A DNA stretch of 64,000 nucleotides from Blattamonas nauphoetae. Taxonomy: Eukaryota > Preaxostyla > Oxymonadida. Location of the stretch: assembly GCA_033064195.1 (NCBI GenBank), contig JARBJD010000322.1, forward strand, positions 16,479-80,478, in the 5' to 3' direction. This document shows positions 9,007-19,883 of the stretch, piece after piece. How positions within the stretch are numbered: the stretch's first letter is position 1; each line of letters starts with the position of its first letter. Under the pieces are notes generated by a model. That model saw only the letters and a program-made list of their open reading frames with translations. It did no database searches and was not told the DNA's origin. Made by a program: the position numbers and the translations under genes.

Positions 9007-9720
9007 ATGGAATCAACACGGCTTCTTTCCATCAAAGTCATCAGTGACTTCAATTGCCCTTGGTGCGAAGTGGGACGGAATCGTCTTGATGCAGCTTTGT
9101 CAGAATTACCAGACACCGTCACTATCAACATCAGGTGGATACCATACTTCTTGTATGATATGCCTGAGGCTGGATTGCCCTGGACAGAACACATGAAGAG
9201 ACGTTGGGGTTTGGTTTTACATTTATTTGATTGTCAGGGTCGTCGAACCCGTCGTGGTATTCGTCGATGGAAATGGAAGTTAAAAGCGAAGGGATCGACA
9301 TCATGAACCATTCTCCACATATGGCCAACACAACAGATGCACACAGGGTCTGTGAATTTGCCTTTGAGAAGTTGGGGTGGAAAAAACATGAACAACTACA
9401 CACAAACCTAATCAAAGGTTATTATTCCGAAAAAATGAACATTCAAGATCGAGAGGTACTGGTTAGGGAAAGTGCTAAGGTTGGATTAAACGAAGATGAA
9501 GTTCGTTCGTTTCTTAACGATGAAATCAATCGCCAACAATTTATTCGCGAGACGAAACTTAACCAAAAACATCTTGGCATTGGAGGGGTCCCTCATTTTG
9601 TGTTCAACGAGTTTGTTTTTTCATCTTTTGAGATCGTCAATCTCCAGAACAGAGCAATTCCATGGTGCTGGATCTCCAAAGCAGCTGCTTCAGGTAATTA
9701 CGAAAGCTTTAAGTTCGTGA
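9007..9720 (+). CDS. FrnE/DsbA-family thiol oxidoreductase, 215 aa, 3 exons
   Basis: Exons: 9007-9208, 9238-9610, 9648-9720, with introns of 29 and 37 nt, GT-AG, phases 1 and 2. The protein starts with a strand followed by SDFNCPWC, the CPWC active site of the DsbA-like thioredoxin fold. It continues with the inserted helical domain (DAHRVCEFAFEKLGW) and ends with GIGGVPHFVFNE, then FHGAGSPKQLLQ, the cis-proline and GAQ-like segment typical of FrnE proteins. These act in disulfide exchange; the cellular role here is unknown. The length fits the family. The splice from GA to A was chosen because it restores the GAGSP motif in frame. An alternative ATG at 8971 would add 12 residues. No signal peptide is evident. 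Confidence 0.85.
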
Positions 9721-9811
9721 TGATACTTTTATTCCCGTTCTCCTTAAAATGCCAAGATCTTTTCTGTCGAACCCGTAATTTTATTCAAGTCTTACGAAGA
9801 GTAGTAGAGCA

Positions 9812-11188
9812 ATGATTGTTGATTCTCCTGAACATATTCTCCAATACTCTGATCATCAAGACACTATACACGGTTTTATCTACAATTTCGTTCATTCTGA
9901 CTCATTTTTATTTTTGTAGATTATTTTAATGGTTCTGAGGTCCTCCTTGGTGAAGAACTTCGCAGATTGCATTATCAACAGCGCCATCTCGAAATTCTCC
10001 AGAAAAAAGAAGAACGTAGGAGATTCACAGAAGAACAGGAATCCCAAGTATTCGACCTCTCATTTCTCACTCATGGACATCCTCCAGAAACTGCAAGAAG
10101 AACTACGCTTGAAGCAACAGCAAGAGATGGACAAACAGGCCAAAATTAATCGTATCCTTGATTTTGAACAATCGCAGAGACGCATGAAACGACTTCCACC
10201 GAACAGAAGCCATCTTAAAAACTATTTCAAACATAAAGCTTCGATGTTTCGTCCAAACAATACCAATGATCAATCCAAGCCTCGTCCAGAACCAACTTCT
10301 CCATCAGATCTCACGAAACAACCACAATCTTCGCCAGACGAACATTATTCAACTGACAACTTCACTCCCTCTTTCAGTGATGGACCTTCCCAACGAACAG
10401 CCACTCTTTCCACTTTTCAACAAACTAAACAACACCACAATCCTTTGTCTGATTCTCATGCCAGTCGAACATCTTACGTGACGCACGATGCCCTCTCGGA
10501 CTATAAACGGACTATCTCAGCCAGTAACGCGGGGATGTTCACCCACAAAGGCCGAGATATCTCAGTCAACGACACACTACATCCAGCAAGTCTCATCTCA
10601 GCAGACAGTCTTATTTCTTCGATCAACGGCATCTACAACATTGACCTTCCTTCATATCAACCGAAGTCTCCAAATCAAAAGCCTCCTCATTTCGTAGAAA
10701 CATATTCTCCACCAACCATCCGCTCAACTCGAAGCGAGCAACTCCGCAAACAGCGGCTTGAACAATGGAGGCAGAAAGAAGAGGAGGAAAAACTCGCTTC
10801 TCAGCGCCGATTTGAGCGAGATAGGAAGATATACGACCCCTCATATCTCCCACACCTCACAGAAGTCCCACCAACCTACGCTTCTTCGCCAGAAAGACTC
10901 AAAACTGAACAACGAAGACAGAGACTTCAACAAGAACAAGAAAAGAGGCTTTTGGGAGGGAGGGTCGAGTGGAATGCGGGAATAACGGGACCGGCAGAGA
11001 CTTTTGATGAGACTTATCGGAAACAGGATGATCGGGAGTATGACTGGGAAGATATGGGAGATGTTCTTGAAGAAGATTTTGTTGTGGATGCAGAGCCTGA
11101 AGGCGAGTCAGAATCTCCCCCGGTTTCTTCACGAGTGATGGATTCATCGCTCGCTCAGCAGATAGACGATGAATGTCTTGAACATTGA
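9812..11188 (+). CDS. Coiled-coil protein of unknown function, about 429 aa, 3 exons
   Basis: Exons: 9812-9872, 9920-10047, 10088-11188, with introns of 47 and 40 nt, GT-AG. Splicing joins a short N-terminal exon to an Arg/Glu/Gln-rich helix (EELRRLHYQQRHLEILQKK) that continues as KLQEELRLKQQQEMDKQ in exon 3. This is why I prefer the spliced model over the unspliced open frame. The centre is Ser/Thr/Pro-rich and probably disordered. A second charged helix (about residues 285-325 and 355-380) follows, with an acidic C-terminus. I recognise no catalytic domain. A cytoskeletal or scaffold role is possible but unsupported. The gene begins about 90 bp after the oxidoreductase stop. Confidence 0.65.
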
Positions 11189-11361
11189 TATATTACCCTG
11201 CTGAGTATTTCATCATTTCGTTTCTTTCCCCTCTACCTACTACAGTCTCATAATTAAGTCATCAGTCGATTCATCATATTCGCTATGGGTAGGTTTACTG
11301 ATCTCGACGATTTTTCGCATAATCATTTTCATCTCTCTCCGTGTGAACTAACTTTTAATTT

Positions 11362-14300
11362 ATGAGCGGTACCTCTGATTATGGCTCACCGGAAAGACTG
11401 AATCAGACTCTCACACCAGCATTTCAATCATTCGAACAAACTCTCACATCACAAATTGCTAACTACCTTCGAGAAACAGCTGACGAAATTAAACAGCAAA
11501 ATGAAACCTATATTCAAAGATCTGTTGCAGAAATTGGAAAATCTTTGGAAGATCAGTTGGCGGAACTGAAGCAGCAACTTCCACTGCTAGCAAGCGACAA
11601 TTCACCAAGAAAAAAATCAAAACGCGACAAACATTCGAGGAAGCAACAAAAATCTCGTCCGTCTTCTCATTCAAAGCAAAAAGGCATCAAAAAATCATCA
11701 TCTCCTCATTCCTCTCATTCTTCCATCAATTCTGCCGTTGGTGCGACTTCCAGAGTGTCATCGGTCTCTTCTGTTGACATTCATTCAAATAAACCACATA
11801 CATTTCAAACTCATACACCACAACCAACAAATTCTCGTTCTCACTCTTACTCTGCTCAAAAGCAGGCATCCATTTCTCATATTCCCCCTGAAAGCACGTA
11901 TTCTCCGCGAGACCTCCCACAAGATCGTACTATTTATCCTGTTGCTATGTCGACACCTCTTTCTGTTCCCCACGAGGTCAACCATTCACAATTGAACATG
12001 ACATCGACGCTGCAGAACCAATCTGTCCTTGTACATACGTCAGTTCTCGACCATTTGGCGTTTACTCAACAATCAAATGCTCGATTGAACGATAAGATGA
12101 ACGATATGGTCGTGACAATGTTGGAACAATCTCAAACGACAATCCTAAAACACAACCAGATTTTGATTAAATCTGAGCATAAAAGACAAGAAATGGAAGC
12201 AAGGAATGCTCGGGAAACTCAAAAACATATTATGGACCAATTTGAGCATTATCGACGGATGCTCCGAGATGATCAGGAATTCTCTCGAAAAAGGGTTCAT
12301 GAACGGCAAGAAGACGAGAATAAACAAGCTATTCGACACGCTCAGCTCGAAATTGACATGAAAAGGGAAAGATTGGAGGCAGAAGAGCAGGAAAGGGAGC
12401 GAAGACATTTCGAAGAGATGCAACGCCGTGCGGAACGCAAAGCCATTCGAGAGCAGGAAAAGGAAGACAAGCGGAGGAAGCAGGAATTGGAGTATCAAGA
12501 AAGAATTCGGATGCTCCAGAACACCCAAGACGATTTGGAAAGAACAAGAAAGACGATCGAAGAACGGATTCAAAAGGACAGAGAGGAAAGGGAGGAAGAA
12601 TGGCAGCGACGGTTGGATGAAGAAGAGCGACGACGCATGGAACGAGAGGAAGAGCGGCGCAACGAGGAGACAGAACAAGACAGACTCCGCCAGGAAATGG
12701 AGGAGAAGGCACGACGACAGGAACTCGAACAGAAGCGGAAAGAAGAAAACGAGAGGCTGCAGAAGGAAAGCGAAGAGCTCGAAGCTCTCCTCCTCAAAGC
12801 CCAGAAAACAGTCAAACAAGCTTTCACGCGCCCGGACCATAGCGAGACAAGCACGATCCGTTCGTCTGTCTCGTCTGTCCAGTCAACAGACACTCAACAC
12901 AAACCACACGAGAGACGACACAAGAAGCACCACCGGCGAGAACGCGACTCCCTCAGCGATGATTCTGTCGACCACTCACTGGACGATCTCTCCTCGCCAT
13001 CCGACTCTCTCCTTTCGTCCCTCTCTTCGACTTCACGCACGTCGCACTATCACAACACACACCAACCCCACCCAACGTACCCCCATCCTTCCGCTCCTGC
13101 CTACCGACGCAGCTACTCCCAGCCAAACGTGCTGTACGACAGAAACACTTTCGATCAAGCAGGTCTGGCCAACACACAGCCTTCAAATGCCCCCGGCGTC
13201 CCGATGTTCACCTCCACTGTCCCCCCACAGCCTCCCCCGGGAATGGTCCAGCCGCAATACTCTCAGACAATCCCACGACAGGCACCGAAAAGGACGAAAC
13301 CTCGAGTCCCGACATCGGAGGAAGAGATGGTCAGAGGACTGCTCTTGCAGCATCTGGACGGATTGGTTGATTCAATTGTGGAGCAGCTTCTGGACTCGGA
13401 AATCAAGACATTCAAACGCGATCGTTCCGGACAGAATATTCTGTCTCAATTGTTGAAGAAGAATTCGAAGAAAGACAAGAAAAAGAAGGACGAGAAGAAA
13501 AAGAAAAAGAAGGATGAAAAGACAAAGGAAAGGAAGGACGAACAGAAACACAAACATTCATCCAAACATCACCCCGCAGACACACACACCGAACACCCTG
13601 AAAAGGAACACGTTCCAGACGTCTCAAAGAAAGTCATTCCAAAACCGGCCATGTCACTTGACACGACACTGACTGTCCTCGACGAGTCTTCCACTTTCTC
13701 CTCGCCCCAACGCTCCCAGCAACAAGTGTCTCAGCAAGGAAGGAACGAACAAGACTGGATGTTCGAGTTGTCGGAACAACAAAAGAAAAACATTGCTAAC
13801 AACAGGAAGCAATACCACAGTTGGAGAGAGGAGAAAGACAAGTCAACCAAATGCGATGAAAACACACCGCTTGCAATGAAAGTTATCAGCAACGATTTGA
13901 TCGACGAGCTCATCCAGGAAGTACTGACCGAGAAAAACATAATTCCACAAGAACCCAACACAGACACCTCAGAGAAGGAAGCGGAAAGTGAGGAGAGGGC
14001 GTCGGAAAAGGAAGGAGAAAGTGAGGAGAGGGCGTCGGAAAAGGACGAATCTGATGATTCTGAAAGCAAACATGATCGCACGCCTCCAGAAACAACACGA
14101 GACACTCCAGAAGACTCCGACGAGCATGAACCAGTCGAATCCGAACACACACCCGATCAAGATAACTCTGAAGAGACGAAGAAGAAAAAGAAGAAAAGCA
14201 CAAAGAAAGTTAAATCAAAGAAAGGTTCCCCGAAAACATCAAACCAGAAAGAACAATCGAAACAGAACACAATCGGAAAGAAATCACCCCGAGACAAATC

Positions 14301-15774
14301 TCCAAAACGGGAAAAAACCGAAAAATCCGACAAAACTGAAAAATCCGATAAAACTGAAAAATCCGACAAAACCGACAAAACAGGACAGAAAGACAAAAGT
14401 GCGAAGAAGAAGGGGAGTCCTTCAAAAACCACGAAGACGGAGAAATCGACAAAGTCTGAAAAGAAACCACAATCTTCTCCGTCCTCTTCTCCCCGGAAGG
14501 AGAAAAAGAAAGAGAAGAAGAAGAAGAACAAGGACAAACCCAAGAAAGGAAAGAAAGGAGAATCTCCCGAACACAAAGCAGACGAAGAATCGCCCGTCTC
14601 TGATCGATCAACTTCAAAGGAACTCCACGAATCCGACCTCGAAACAGATCACTCCAACACCCCACCTCACAAGACCGAGGACGGCCAGAAGCCCAGCAGC
14701 TACCCTCAAAGGGAGTCGTCAAATTACGACCGAAGTCGGATGAGCGCGAAAAGCAATGGGCCACAGGACGATTCGGTTCGCTTGGAATCAGACGACGGTG
14801 AAGCAGACGACTTCGAGGAACAATTTGCGCCGTCGGACGACGAGAAGGATCATCCGAAACAAAAAGACGAGGAGTCACAAGACAAAGAATCTGAGGACTT
14901 CTTTGAGTCGGAACATGAAACGGAAAATGGAGAGAAAGATGAAGAACCTGAAAATGTCGAAAGTGACAACGATCACGAAGAACCAGAGACTGAGAAGAAA
15001 GCCAGTGGTCAAGAACCAACCGCGGCAGATTACTCCGATTTTGAAGACGAGGACTTTGCGGATGAATCTGACGGGAAAGACACTGAGGGCAACAATCCCG
15101 ACGATGTACCACATCAATCTGAAGACGACCAACCCGATGATGCACCACAGCAATCCGAGGACGAACTCGATGGACAGATTAACGGTGAAGACCAAGAATC
15201 AGAGGAAGCGGAAAGTGAAGAGGGAAAGGAGGTCGAGGAGGATGGTCCCGGGGAAGAGGATGAACACGAGACTGAAGACGAGAGAAGCCAATCACAGAGC
15301 GACACAGACAAGAACCAGGAAGAAGAAGAGGGCAACCCTGATTTTGAGGAAGAAGAAGCAGAAGGTCTGTCGGAGCAGGAAGATGAAGAAGAACTCGCCG
15401 AAGACGAGGACGAGAAGCAAAGTTCGGAGGAAGCAGACGACGCTCCCGAACAGCGATTTGTCTCAAGTCCGCCTGTGGATGACTTCAACGACTTCGATAT
15501 GAATCCAGTGAACGACGACGAGACTCGCCAGTCCTTGTCGTTCCAGTCAAGCGTCGTTCAGTCGCAAACCCGCTCTCTCATCCAGTCGATCGGTCGACAA
15601 AACAGCAGAGACGACACTGTTGGGGAGGAGGAGAGTCAAGAATTTGAGGACGAGTCGGACGATGGTGGACATTTCGAGAACAAGGACGATTTCTTTGATG
15701 AAGATATGGATGATGATAATAACGCACTGCAGGGACAGAACGAGGATGATTCAGAGGAGGATGATGATTGGTAA
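11362..15774 (+). CDS. Large highly charged coiled-coil protein, 1470 aa
   Basis: One uninterrupted exon. Residues 1-100 are Gln/Ser-rich with a short amphipathic segment. Residues about 270-490 form a long Glu/Arg-rich single-helix or coiled coil (RERRHFEEMQRRAERK and similar). A Ser/His/Pro-rich linker follows. Two short hydrophobic helices stand out (EEEMVRGLLLQHLDGLVDSIV at about 655 and SNDLIDELIQEVLTEK at about 845) and resemble the small leucine-rich modules of centrosomal proteins. After these come Lys/Glu repeats (EKSDKT repeated; an ERASEKEGESE duplication) and a very acidic C-terminus ending DDDW. I cannot assign a function. A cytoskeletal or basal-body role is a guess. The ATG at 11362 follows an AT-rich leader. 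Confidence 0.7.
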   Translation: MSGTSDYGSPERLNQTLTPAFQSFEQTLTSQIANYLRETADEIKQQNETYIQRSVAEIGKSLEDQLAELKQQLPLLASDNSPRKKSKRDKHSRKQQKSRPSSHSKQKGIKKSSSPHSSHSSINSAVGATSRVSSVSSVDIHSNKPHTFQTHTPQPTNSRSHSYSAQKQASISHIPPESTYSPRDLPQDRTIYPVAMSTPLSVPHEVNHSQLNMTSTLQNQSVLVHTSVLDHLAFTQQSNARLNDKMNDMVVTMLEQSQTTILKHNQILIKSEHKRQEMEARNARETQKHIMDQFEHYRRMLRDDQEFSRKRVHERQEDENKQAIRHAQLEIDMKRERLEAEEQERERRHFEEMQRRAERKAIREQEKEDKRRKQELEYQERIRMLQNTQDDLERTRKTIEERIQKDREEREEEWQRRLDEEERRRMEREEERRNEETEQDRLRQEMEEKARRQELEQKRKEENERLQKESEELEALLLKAQKTVKQAFTRPDHSETSTIRSSVSSVQSTDTQHKPHERRHKKHHRRERDSLSDDSVDHSLDDLSSPSDSLLSSLSSTSRTSHYHNTHQPHPTYPHPSAPAYRRSYSQPNVLYDRNTFDQAGLANTQPSNAPGVPMFTSTVPPQPPPGMVQPQYSQTIPRQAPKRTKPRVPTSEEEMVRGLLLQHLDGLVDSIVEQLLDSEIKTFKRDRSGQNILSQLLKKNSKKDKKKKDEKKKKKKDEKTKERKDEQKHKHSSKHHPADTHTEHPEKEHVPDVSKKVIPKPAMSLDTTLTVLDESSTFSSPQRSQQQVSQQGRNEQDWMFELSEQQKKNIANNRKQYHSWREEKDKSTKCDENTPLAMKVISNDLIDELIQEVLTEKNIIPQEPNTDTSEKEAESEERASEKEGESEERASEKDESDDSESKHDRTPPETTRDTPEDSDEHEPVESEHTPDQDNSEETKKKKKKSTKKVKSKKGSPKTSNQKEQSKQNTIGKKSPRDKSPKREKTEKSDKTEKSDKTEKSDKTDKTGQKDKSAKKKGSPSKTTKTEKSTKSEKKPQSSPSSSPRKEKKKEKKKKNKDKPKKGKKGESPEHKADEESPVSDRSTSKELHESDLETDHSNTPPHKTEDGQKPSSYPQRESSNYDRSRMSAKSNGPQDDSVRLESDDGEADDFEEQFAPSDDEKDHPKQKDEESQDKESEDFFESEHETENGEKDEEPENVESDNDHEEPETEKKASGQEPTAADYSDFEDEDFADESDGKDTEGNNPDDVPHQSEDDQPDDAPQQSEDELDGQINGEDQESEEAESEEGKEVEEDGPGEEDEHETEDERSQSQSDTDKNQEEEEGNPDFEEEEAEGLSEQEDEEELAEDEDEKQSSEEADDAPEQRFVSSPPVDDFNDFDMNPVNDDETRQSLSFQSSVVQSQTRSLIQSIGRQNSRDDTVGEEESQEFEDESDDGGHFENKDDFFDEDMDDDNNALQGQNEDDSEEDDDW

Positions 15775-15897
15775 GCATATTTCTTTTCTCTTTTCCATTG
15801 TTTGTCTTTTTTCTGTTCTTTCTTGTTTTCCACATCTCACACACTTTTTTTGGGAAAATAGCAAAATATCATCGATGGTGAAATGTTAAAATCGAAA

Positions 15898-16792
15898 TCA
15901 AAATACTAAACGATACGTTACATATCGTCCAGCGGTTTCAGAAGGTCGAACAATTTTCACGACTTGTCCTCGCTTCAAACCAAAATATCTCGCAATTGGA
16001 TCTTCTGGACTAATACGCGGAAGTTGATTTTCCTTAACTTTGCTACAAACAGAAAAAAAATTCTGTAAATAGAGAAATTCACACTATCTGTCAAGAAGAG
16101 CTTTTTTCTCTTCGTCTGAAAGAGGAAAATGAGGTGGAACGAGTGTCTGAGACAATATGAGTAACTTTACTTGAATAAAGTGCCATACATGACGAGTAAC
16201 ATTAATTAAGAGCTGGTTTTCCTGGAACCATTCAATCAGAAGTTTTGATTGAAGTTCAGCGATATACTACCAAACATGAGTGAATTACGGAGGGAAGAGA
16301 GAATATCATGAGATATAAGATGGATATGTCGATACGTTCTTGGCAAAAGACGTCATGGTTCCCTTGAGAACGAGGATGGAATGACGAACTTCCTGTTGAA
16401 GCATTCTCTCTTGGCAACTAAAGTTCGTGAGACATATGAAATGAATGAATGAAGTCTTCAGAAGATCAGTGTTTTCATACTGTCGAAGTGATTGTGCATT
16501 GACCTTTTCATCTTCAAGGAAGAAAACGAAGAGTTTATCTTGAGTCACCTTCCTAACTGCCAGAATCGTCAATGAATTACGACTGCAAAGGAATGATTTG
16601 AATGCAATTTAATCAGAATGAGACGTGAAAATTGAAGGAAACACACTCTGGGATGTCAGAATACTCTTCCTTGAATTCGTCGAGGGTTTTCTCGAGAAAG
16701 ATTGGGGAAACGTCATAACCACGATCATTCAGCATTTCCCAGACAGTTTTCTGTACCCTATAGAGATGCTCCGCCGAATTCACGTCTGTCAT
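15898..16792 (-). CDS. POLR2E: RNA polymerase subunit RPB5 (RPABC1), 204 aa, 6 exons
   Basis: Exons on the minus strand: 16792-16647, 16582-16481, 16417-16336, 16266-16189, 16146-16085, 16042-15898. Introns are 42-69 nt, all GT-AG, and all phases close to a 204-aa protein (family about 210). The C-terminal assembly domain is unmistakable: [26 protein letters not shown] and [13 protein letters not shown] just before the stop. The N-terminal jaw domain has RGYDVS and [15 protein letters not shown]5 is shared by RNA polymerases I, II and III. The gene runs divergently from the nucleoporin gene and converges on the 1470-aa gene, with 123 bp between stops. Confidence 0.93.
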
Positions 16793-16938
16793 TGAGGATG
16801 AAAAGATGATGGATCTGATCGAGAAAACAAGTCGTTTTCAGCGATTATGACAGAAATGGTCAACAAGTGCGTTTCAATGATATGAAAAATACAGAAAGAG
16901 TGAAGGTTATGTCAATTTGAGATCACACAAAAAAAATT
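16793..16938. promoter_or_regulatory. Divergent intergenic promoter region
   Basis: The 146 bp between the RPB5 start codon (minus strand) and the nucleoporin start codon (plus strand) must carry both promoters or 5' leaders. An A7 tract sits just before the nucleoporin ATG. No TATA box or other element could be assigned with confidence. Confidence 0.3.
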
Positions 16939-19779
16939 ATGTTTGATCGTTTTGTGAGACTGGACAGTACAACTGGCCAGCTGGTACCGTTTGCCCCTCT
17001 TTGTTCTTTCCGCATTATTATAATTTTTCAGATAACTGATCCCCAGTCTCTACCAACCAAGACGACATCAACTTCAGCCGAACGTACCAATATGAGGAGG
17101 ACAGGACAACTTAAAATACTATTTGGATTTGATCGTGATGAAGGAGATCAGTTGGATTTAGTCGCCAATTCATCACGATTCCAATCACTAAGCCCTCTCC
17201 CAGAACATCTCACCTCCCTCAACGCCCACCTCACATCTCAACTCGCCAATAACAACAATCCAAACGACCTCAGACAGTATGAGAAAGAGAAGCTCCTCAT
17301 GGAAACACAATACCTCAAACTCAAAATGGAACTCCTGAAAGAAAAACTGGAAAATGCGAAATACCAGACGGATCTCTCACGTGAACTCCTAAAACAATCA
17401 AAACTGGCCAAACCCTTATCCACGAACTTCCATAGTTTCTTGGACGACGAGAGACAGTCATCTGAACCCATCGTAAAGCGAAAGCGAAAAGAATCAACCA
17501 ACGAATCATTCCAGATCCAGAAGTCTCCTGCAATTGTTTCCCCACCCTCAGAACCTACATCTCCAAGGCCCTCCCTCCCAAGTTCTTCTTCTGCACTCCC
17601 TCCAAAGAGTCCAAAGCAACCGGATCTTCTCTCGAAAACCACCTTGTCATCCACATCACCAAAAGAAACACCAAAAACTGACATCCCAACTGCAACTTTT
17701 GGATTGTTTAACCTTCCAAAACCATCCAATCTTACTTCCTTCAAACCAAAACAATTGACAGCAAATGAACAGAAAGCACTGGATGAACAAGAAAAAAGAG
17801 ACAGAGAAAACCCAGAGAATGTCGCAAAGAAGCTCCTCAAATTGACAGAATCCAAAAAGAAGAAAGAAGAGACAGAGTCGTCGATGTTTGCAGCGAAAAA
17901 GCTTGATGACGCTCCATCAACCAAGTTTGGAGTTACTCCACAGGTCTCTTCCCCGCTTGGAAAAATCAGCGAAGTTAATACTGATGATCTCTCCGAAGAC
18001 GACGGATCGTTGGATTTGTCTGAAGATGAATCGGAGGAAGAGTCGCAACTCAAAACTTCAACTCCTTTCGGAACCACAACTAAATCAACATTCGGAACAA
18101 CATCAACTATCTCCACATCTCCCTTTGCAGCTCCCTCGTTCCCCAAATCGACAGCAGACAGCTTTGGTAATGGTGGCCTCAAACGATCATTAGTCGACTT
18201 CGATTCAGACACAATCCCCACCAAAGAACGCCGAACCGAAGAAAGCTCAAGCTTTTCAACGCCATTTTCAGAAAAAGGAAAGACCAAAGAAGACAAACCC
18301 GCAGATACACAACCAGCCAAAAACCCTTTCTCTTTGACAGGTGCTGGGTTCACCGGGTTTTCCCCTTTTGCCTCAGCAACCATTGCATCCACCCCAGCCA
18401 AAGAATCTTCATTCACCACACCGTTTGGTTCAGCAGTAAAGCCAATCCAGAACGAGCAGAAGGAGAAGGCAGATGTCGAAGAGAAAAAAACGACTCCAAC
18501 GTGGGGCTTTGCGGGAACAAAGCCAAAATCAGACAATACGGATGCTTCTGCACCGATTTCCAAGGATTTCAAGTTTGGCTCGGCATTCTCATCGAAAAAA
18601 GAAGCGGAATCAGAAGAAAAGAAAGAAGACAAGACAGAACAAACAGTGCCATCGAAGAACCTTTTCCCAGCAGCCACCTCCGCCTTTGGCACCACATCTC
18701 TCTTCACTCAACCGAAAATCGCTGCCACACCCGCCAAAGACCCACCAGCCATCACGACTCCTCCCATCACCTCGACCGTGTTCGGATCAACACCAAAAGT
18801 TGAGAAAGATGAAGATAAGCCGAAGGAAGCAGCAGAAGAGAAGAAACCTTCCATTTCGTGGGGAGTCGGGAACCAGACAACACCGTCATTCGGGACAGAG
18901 ACATCCAAAAAGGCGGAAGACACGAAGCCAGCACCGTTCACACCAGCCACCACTTTTGGTTTCGCTTTCGCTTCAGCGACAAAGCCTGAGGAGAAGAAGG
19001 ACACAACATCGCCCTTCGGACAGGCAGCACTCCCAACCGCCGGCACGACATTTGGTGCAAGTGCCACAACTCCATTTGGAGGATTTGGCGCCACAGCAAC
19101 CACACAACCACCAGCACCTGCAGCACCTGCGTCTGCCCCAGCTCCTACTTCAGCACCAGCGCTCGCACCAGCACCATCCACCCCATCCACATTTGGAGGG
19201 TCATTTGGGGGATCGTTTGGATCCCCGCCAGCTGCGAACCAATCTCCGTCATCTTCGGCCCCGCTCATCTCATCACCCTTGACCAACCCGTTCAGCAAAG
19301 CAGCAACACCACCCGCGTCGGGTTTTGGACAAGCTGGAACCGCCGGGTTCGGACAATCGGGAACTGTGCAGTCGTCGTTCGGAAGCGCACTGCCGACGAC
19401 CAATTCAGCATCGTCGTTTGGGGCACCAGCAGCCCAGCCCAACAGTTTCGGGTCAAACGTGAATACTTCTTTTGGGTCGGGCATCTCTTCTTTCGGAAGT
19501 GGGCTTGCCGGAATCAAGCCATTTGGGTCTGATGCACCATCGTCATTTGGCAGTGGAGGAAGCCAACCGTTCACTCAGATCACAAACCCATTCTCTGGAT
19601 CCGCCACATTCTCCTCGTTCCAGACCGGAGATAGTGCAAACAAACCAGCTTTTGGTTCATCAGGGCAAGCAGGGTCTCAGACTGGAACTACTTCAACGTT
19701 CACTGTGCATAATCCGTTCAGTGGAGCAGCCGCCACTACAAGCACTCAAAATCCTTACCAGTATAAATTCGGAGCATGA
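16939..19779 (+). CDS. FG-repeat nucleoporin, about 930 aa
   Basis: The second half contains many FG, GFG, SFG and NPF motifs separated by Ser/Thr/Pro/Ala spacers (for example FGGSFGGSFGSP and SFGSGISSFGSG), and it ends QYKFGA. Such repeats form the selective phase of the nuclear pore and bind transport receptors. The N-terminal part has a Lys/Glu-rich helix (residues about 110-160) that could anchor it, and a middle with scattered FG sites in acidic linkers. A 48-nt in-frame intron (16984-17031, GTACCG to TTTTTCAG) is likely: the unspliced frame stays open but inserts a Phe/Ile-rich stretch out of character with its surroundings. The exact Nup identity cannot be set from sequence alone. Confidence 0.8.
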   Translation: MFDRFVRLDSTTGQLVPFAPLCSFRIIIIFQITDPQSLPTKTTSTSAERTNMRRTGQLKILFGFDRDEGDQLDLVANSSRFQSLSPLPEHLTSLNAHLTSQLANNNNPNDLRQYEKEKLLMETQYLKLKMELLKEKLENAKYQTDLSRELLKQSKLAKPLSTNFHSFLDDERQSSEPIVKRKRKESTNESFQIQKSPAIVSPPSEPTSPRPSLPSSSSALPPKSPKQPDLLSKTTLSSTSPKETPKTDIPTATFGLFNLPKPSNLTSFKPKQLTANEQKALDEQEKRDRENPENVAKKLLKLTESKKKKEETESSMFAAKKLDDAPSTKFGVTPQVSSPLGKISEVNTDDLSEDDGSLDLSEDESEEESQLKTSTPFGTTTKSTFGTTSTISTSPFAAPSFPKSTADSFGNGGLKRSLVDFDSDTIPTKERRTEESSSFSTPFSEKGKTKEDKPADTQPAKNPFSLTGAGFTGFSPFASATIASTPAKESSFTTPFGSAVKPIQNEQKEKADVEEKKTTPTWGFAGTKPKSDNTDASAPISKDFKFGSAFSSKKEAESEEKKEDKTEQTVPSKNLFPAATSAFGTTSLFTQPKIAATPAKDPPAITTPPITSTVFGSTPKVEKDEDKPKEAAEEKKPSISWGVGNQTTPSFGTETSKKAEDTKPAPFTPATTFGFAFASATKPEEKKDTTSPFGQAALPTAGTTFGASATTPFGGFGATATTQPPAPAAPASAPAPTSAPALAPAPSTPSTFGGSFGGSFGSPPAANQSPSSSAPLISSPLTNPFSKAATPPASGFGQAGTAGFGQSGTVQSSFGSALPTTNSASSFGAPAAQPNSFGSNVNTSFGSGISSFGSGLAGIKPFGSDAPSSFGSGGSQPFTQITNPFSGSATFSSFQTGDSANKPAFGSSGQAGSQTGTTSTFTVHNPFSGAAATTSTQNPYQYKFGA

Positions 19780-19883
19780 TTTTCTGTTTCTCTTTATTTT
19801 CACTTCATTTGATGAACAAGAATACGTTTTTCACGAATCTTCTTCAAGTCGTTCTGATCAAACCATTCGACCTGTTTCTTGAA

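Noticed and set aside
12145-12840. Long minus-strand frames under the 1470-aa gene
   Set aside because: They are Phe/Leu/Ser-rich antisense shadows of Glu/Lys-rich coding sequence.
18708-19574. Minus-strand frame under the nucleoporin
   Set aside because: Antisense shadow of the Ala/Pro/FG-rich region without independent motifs.
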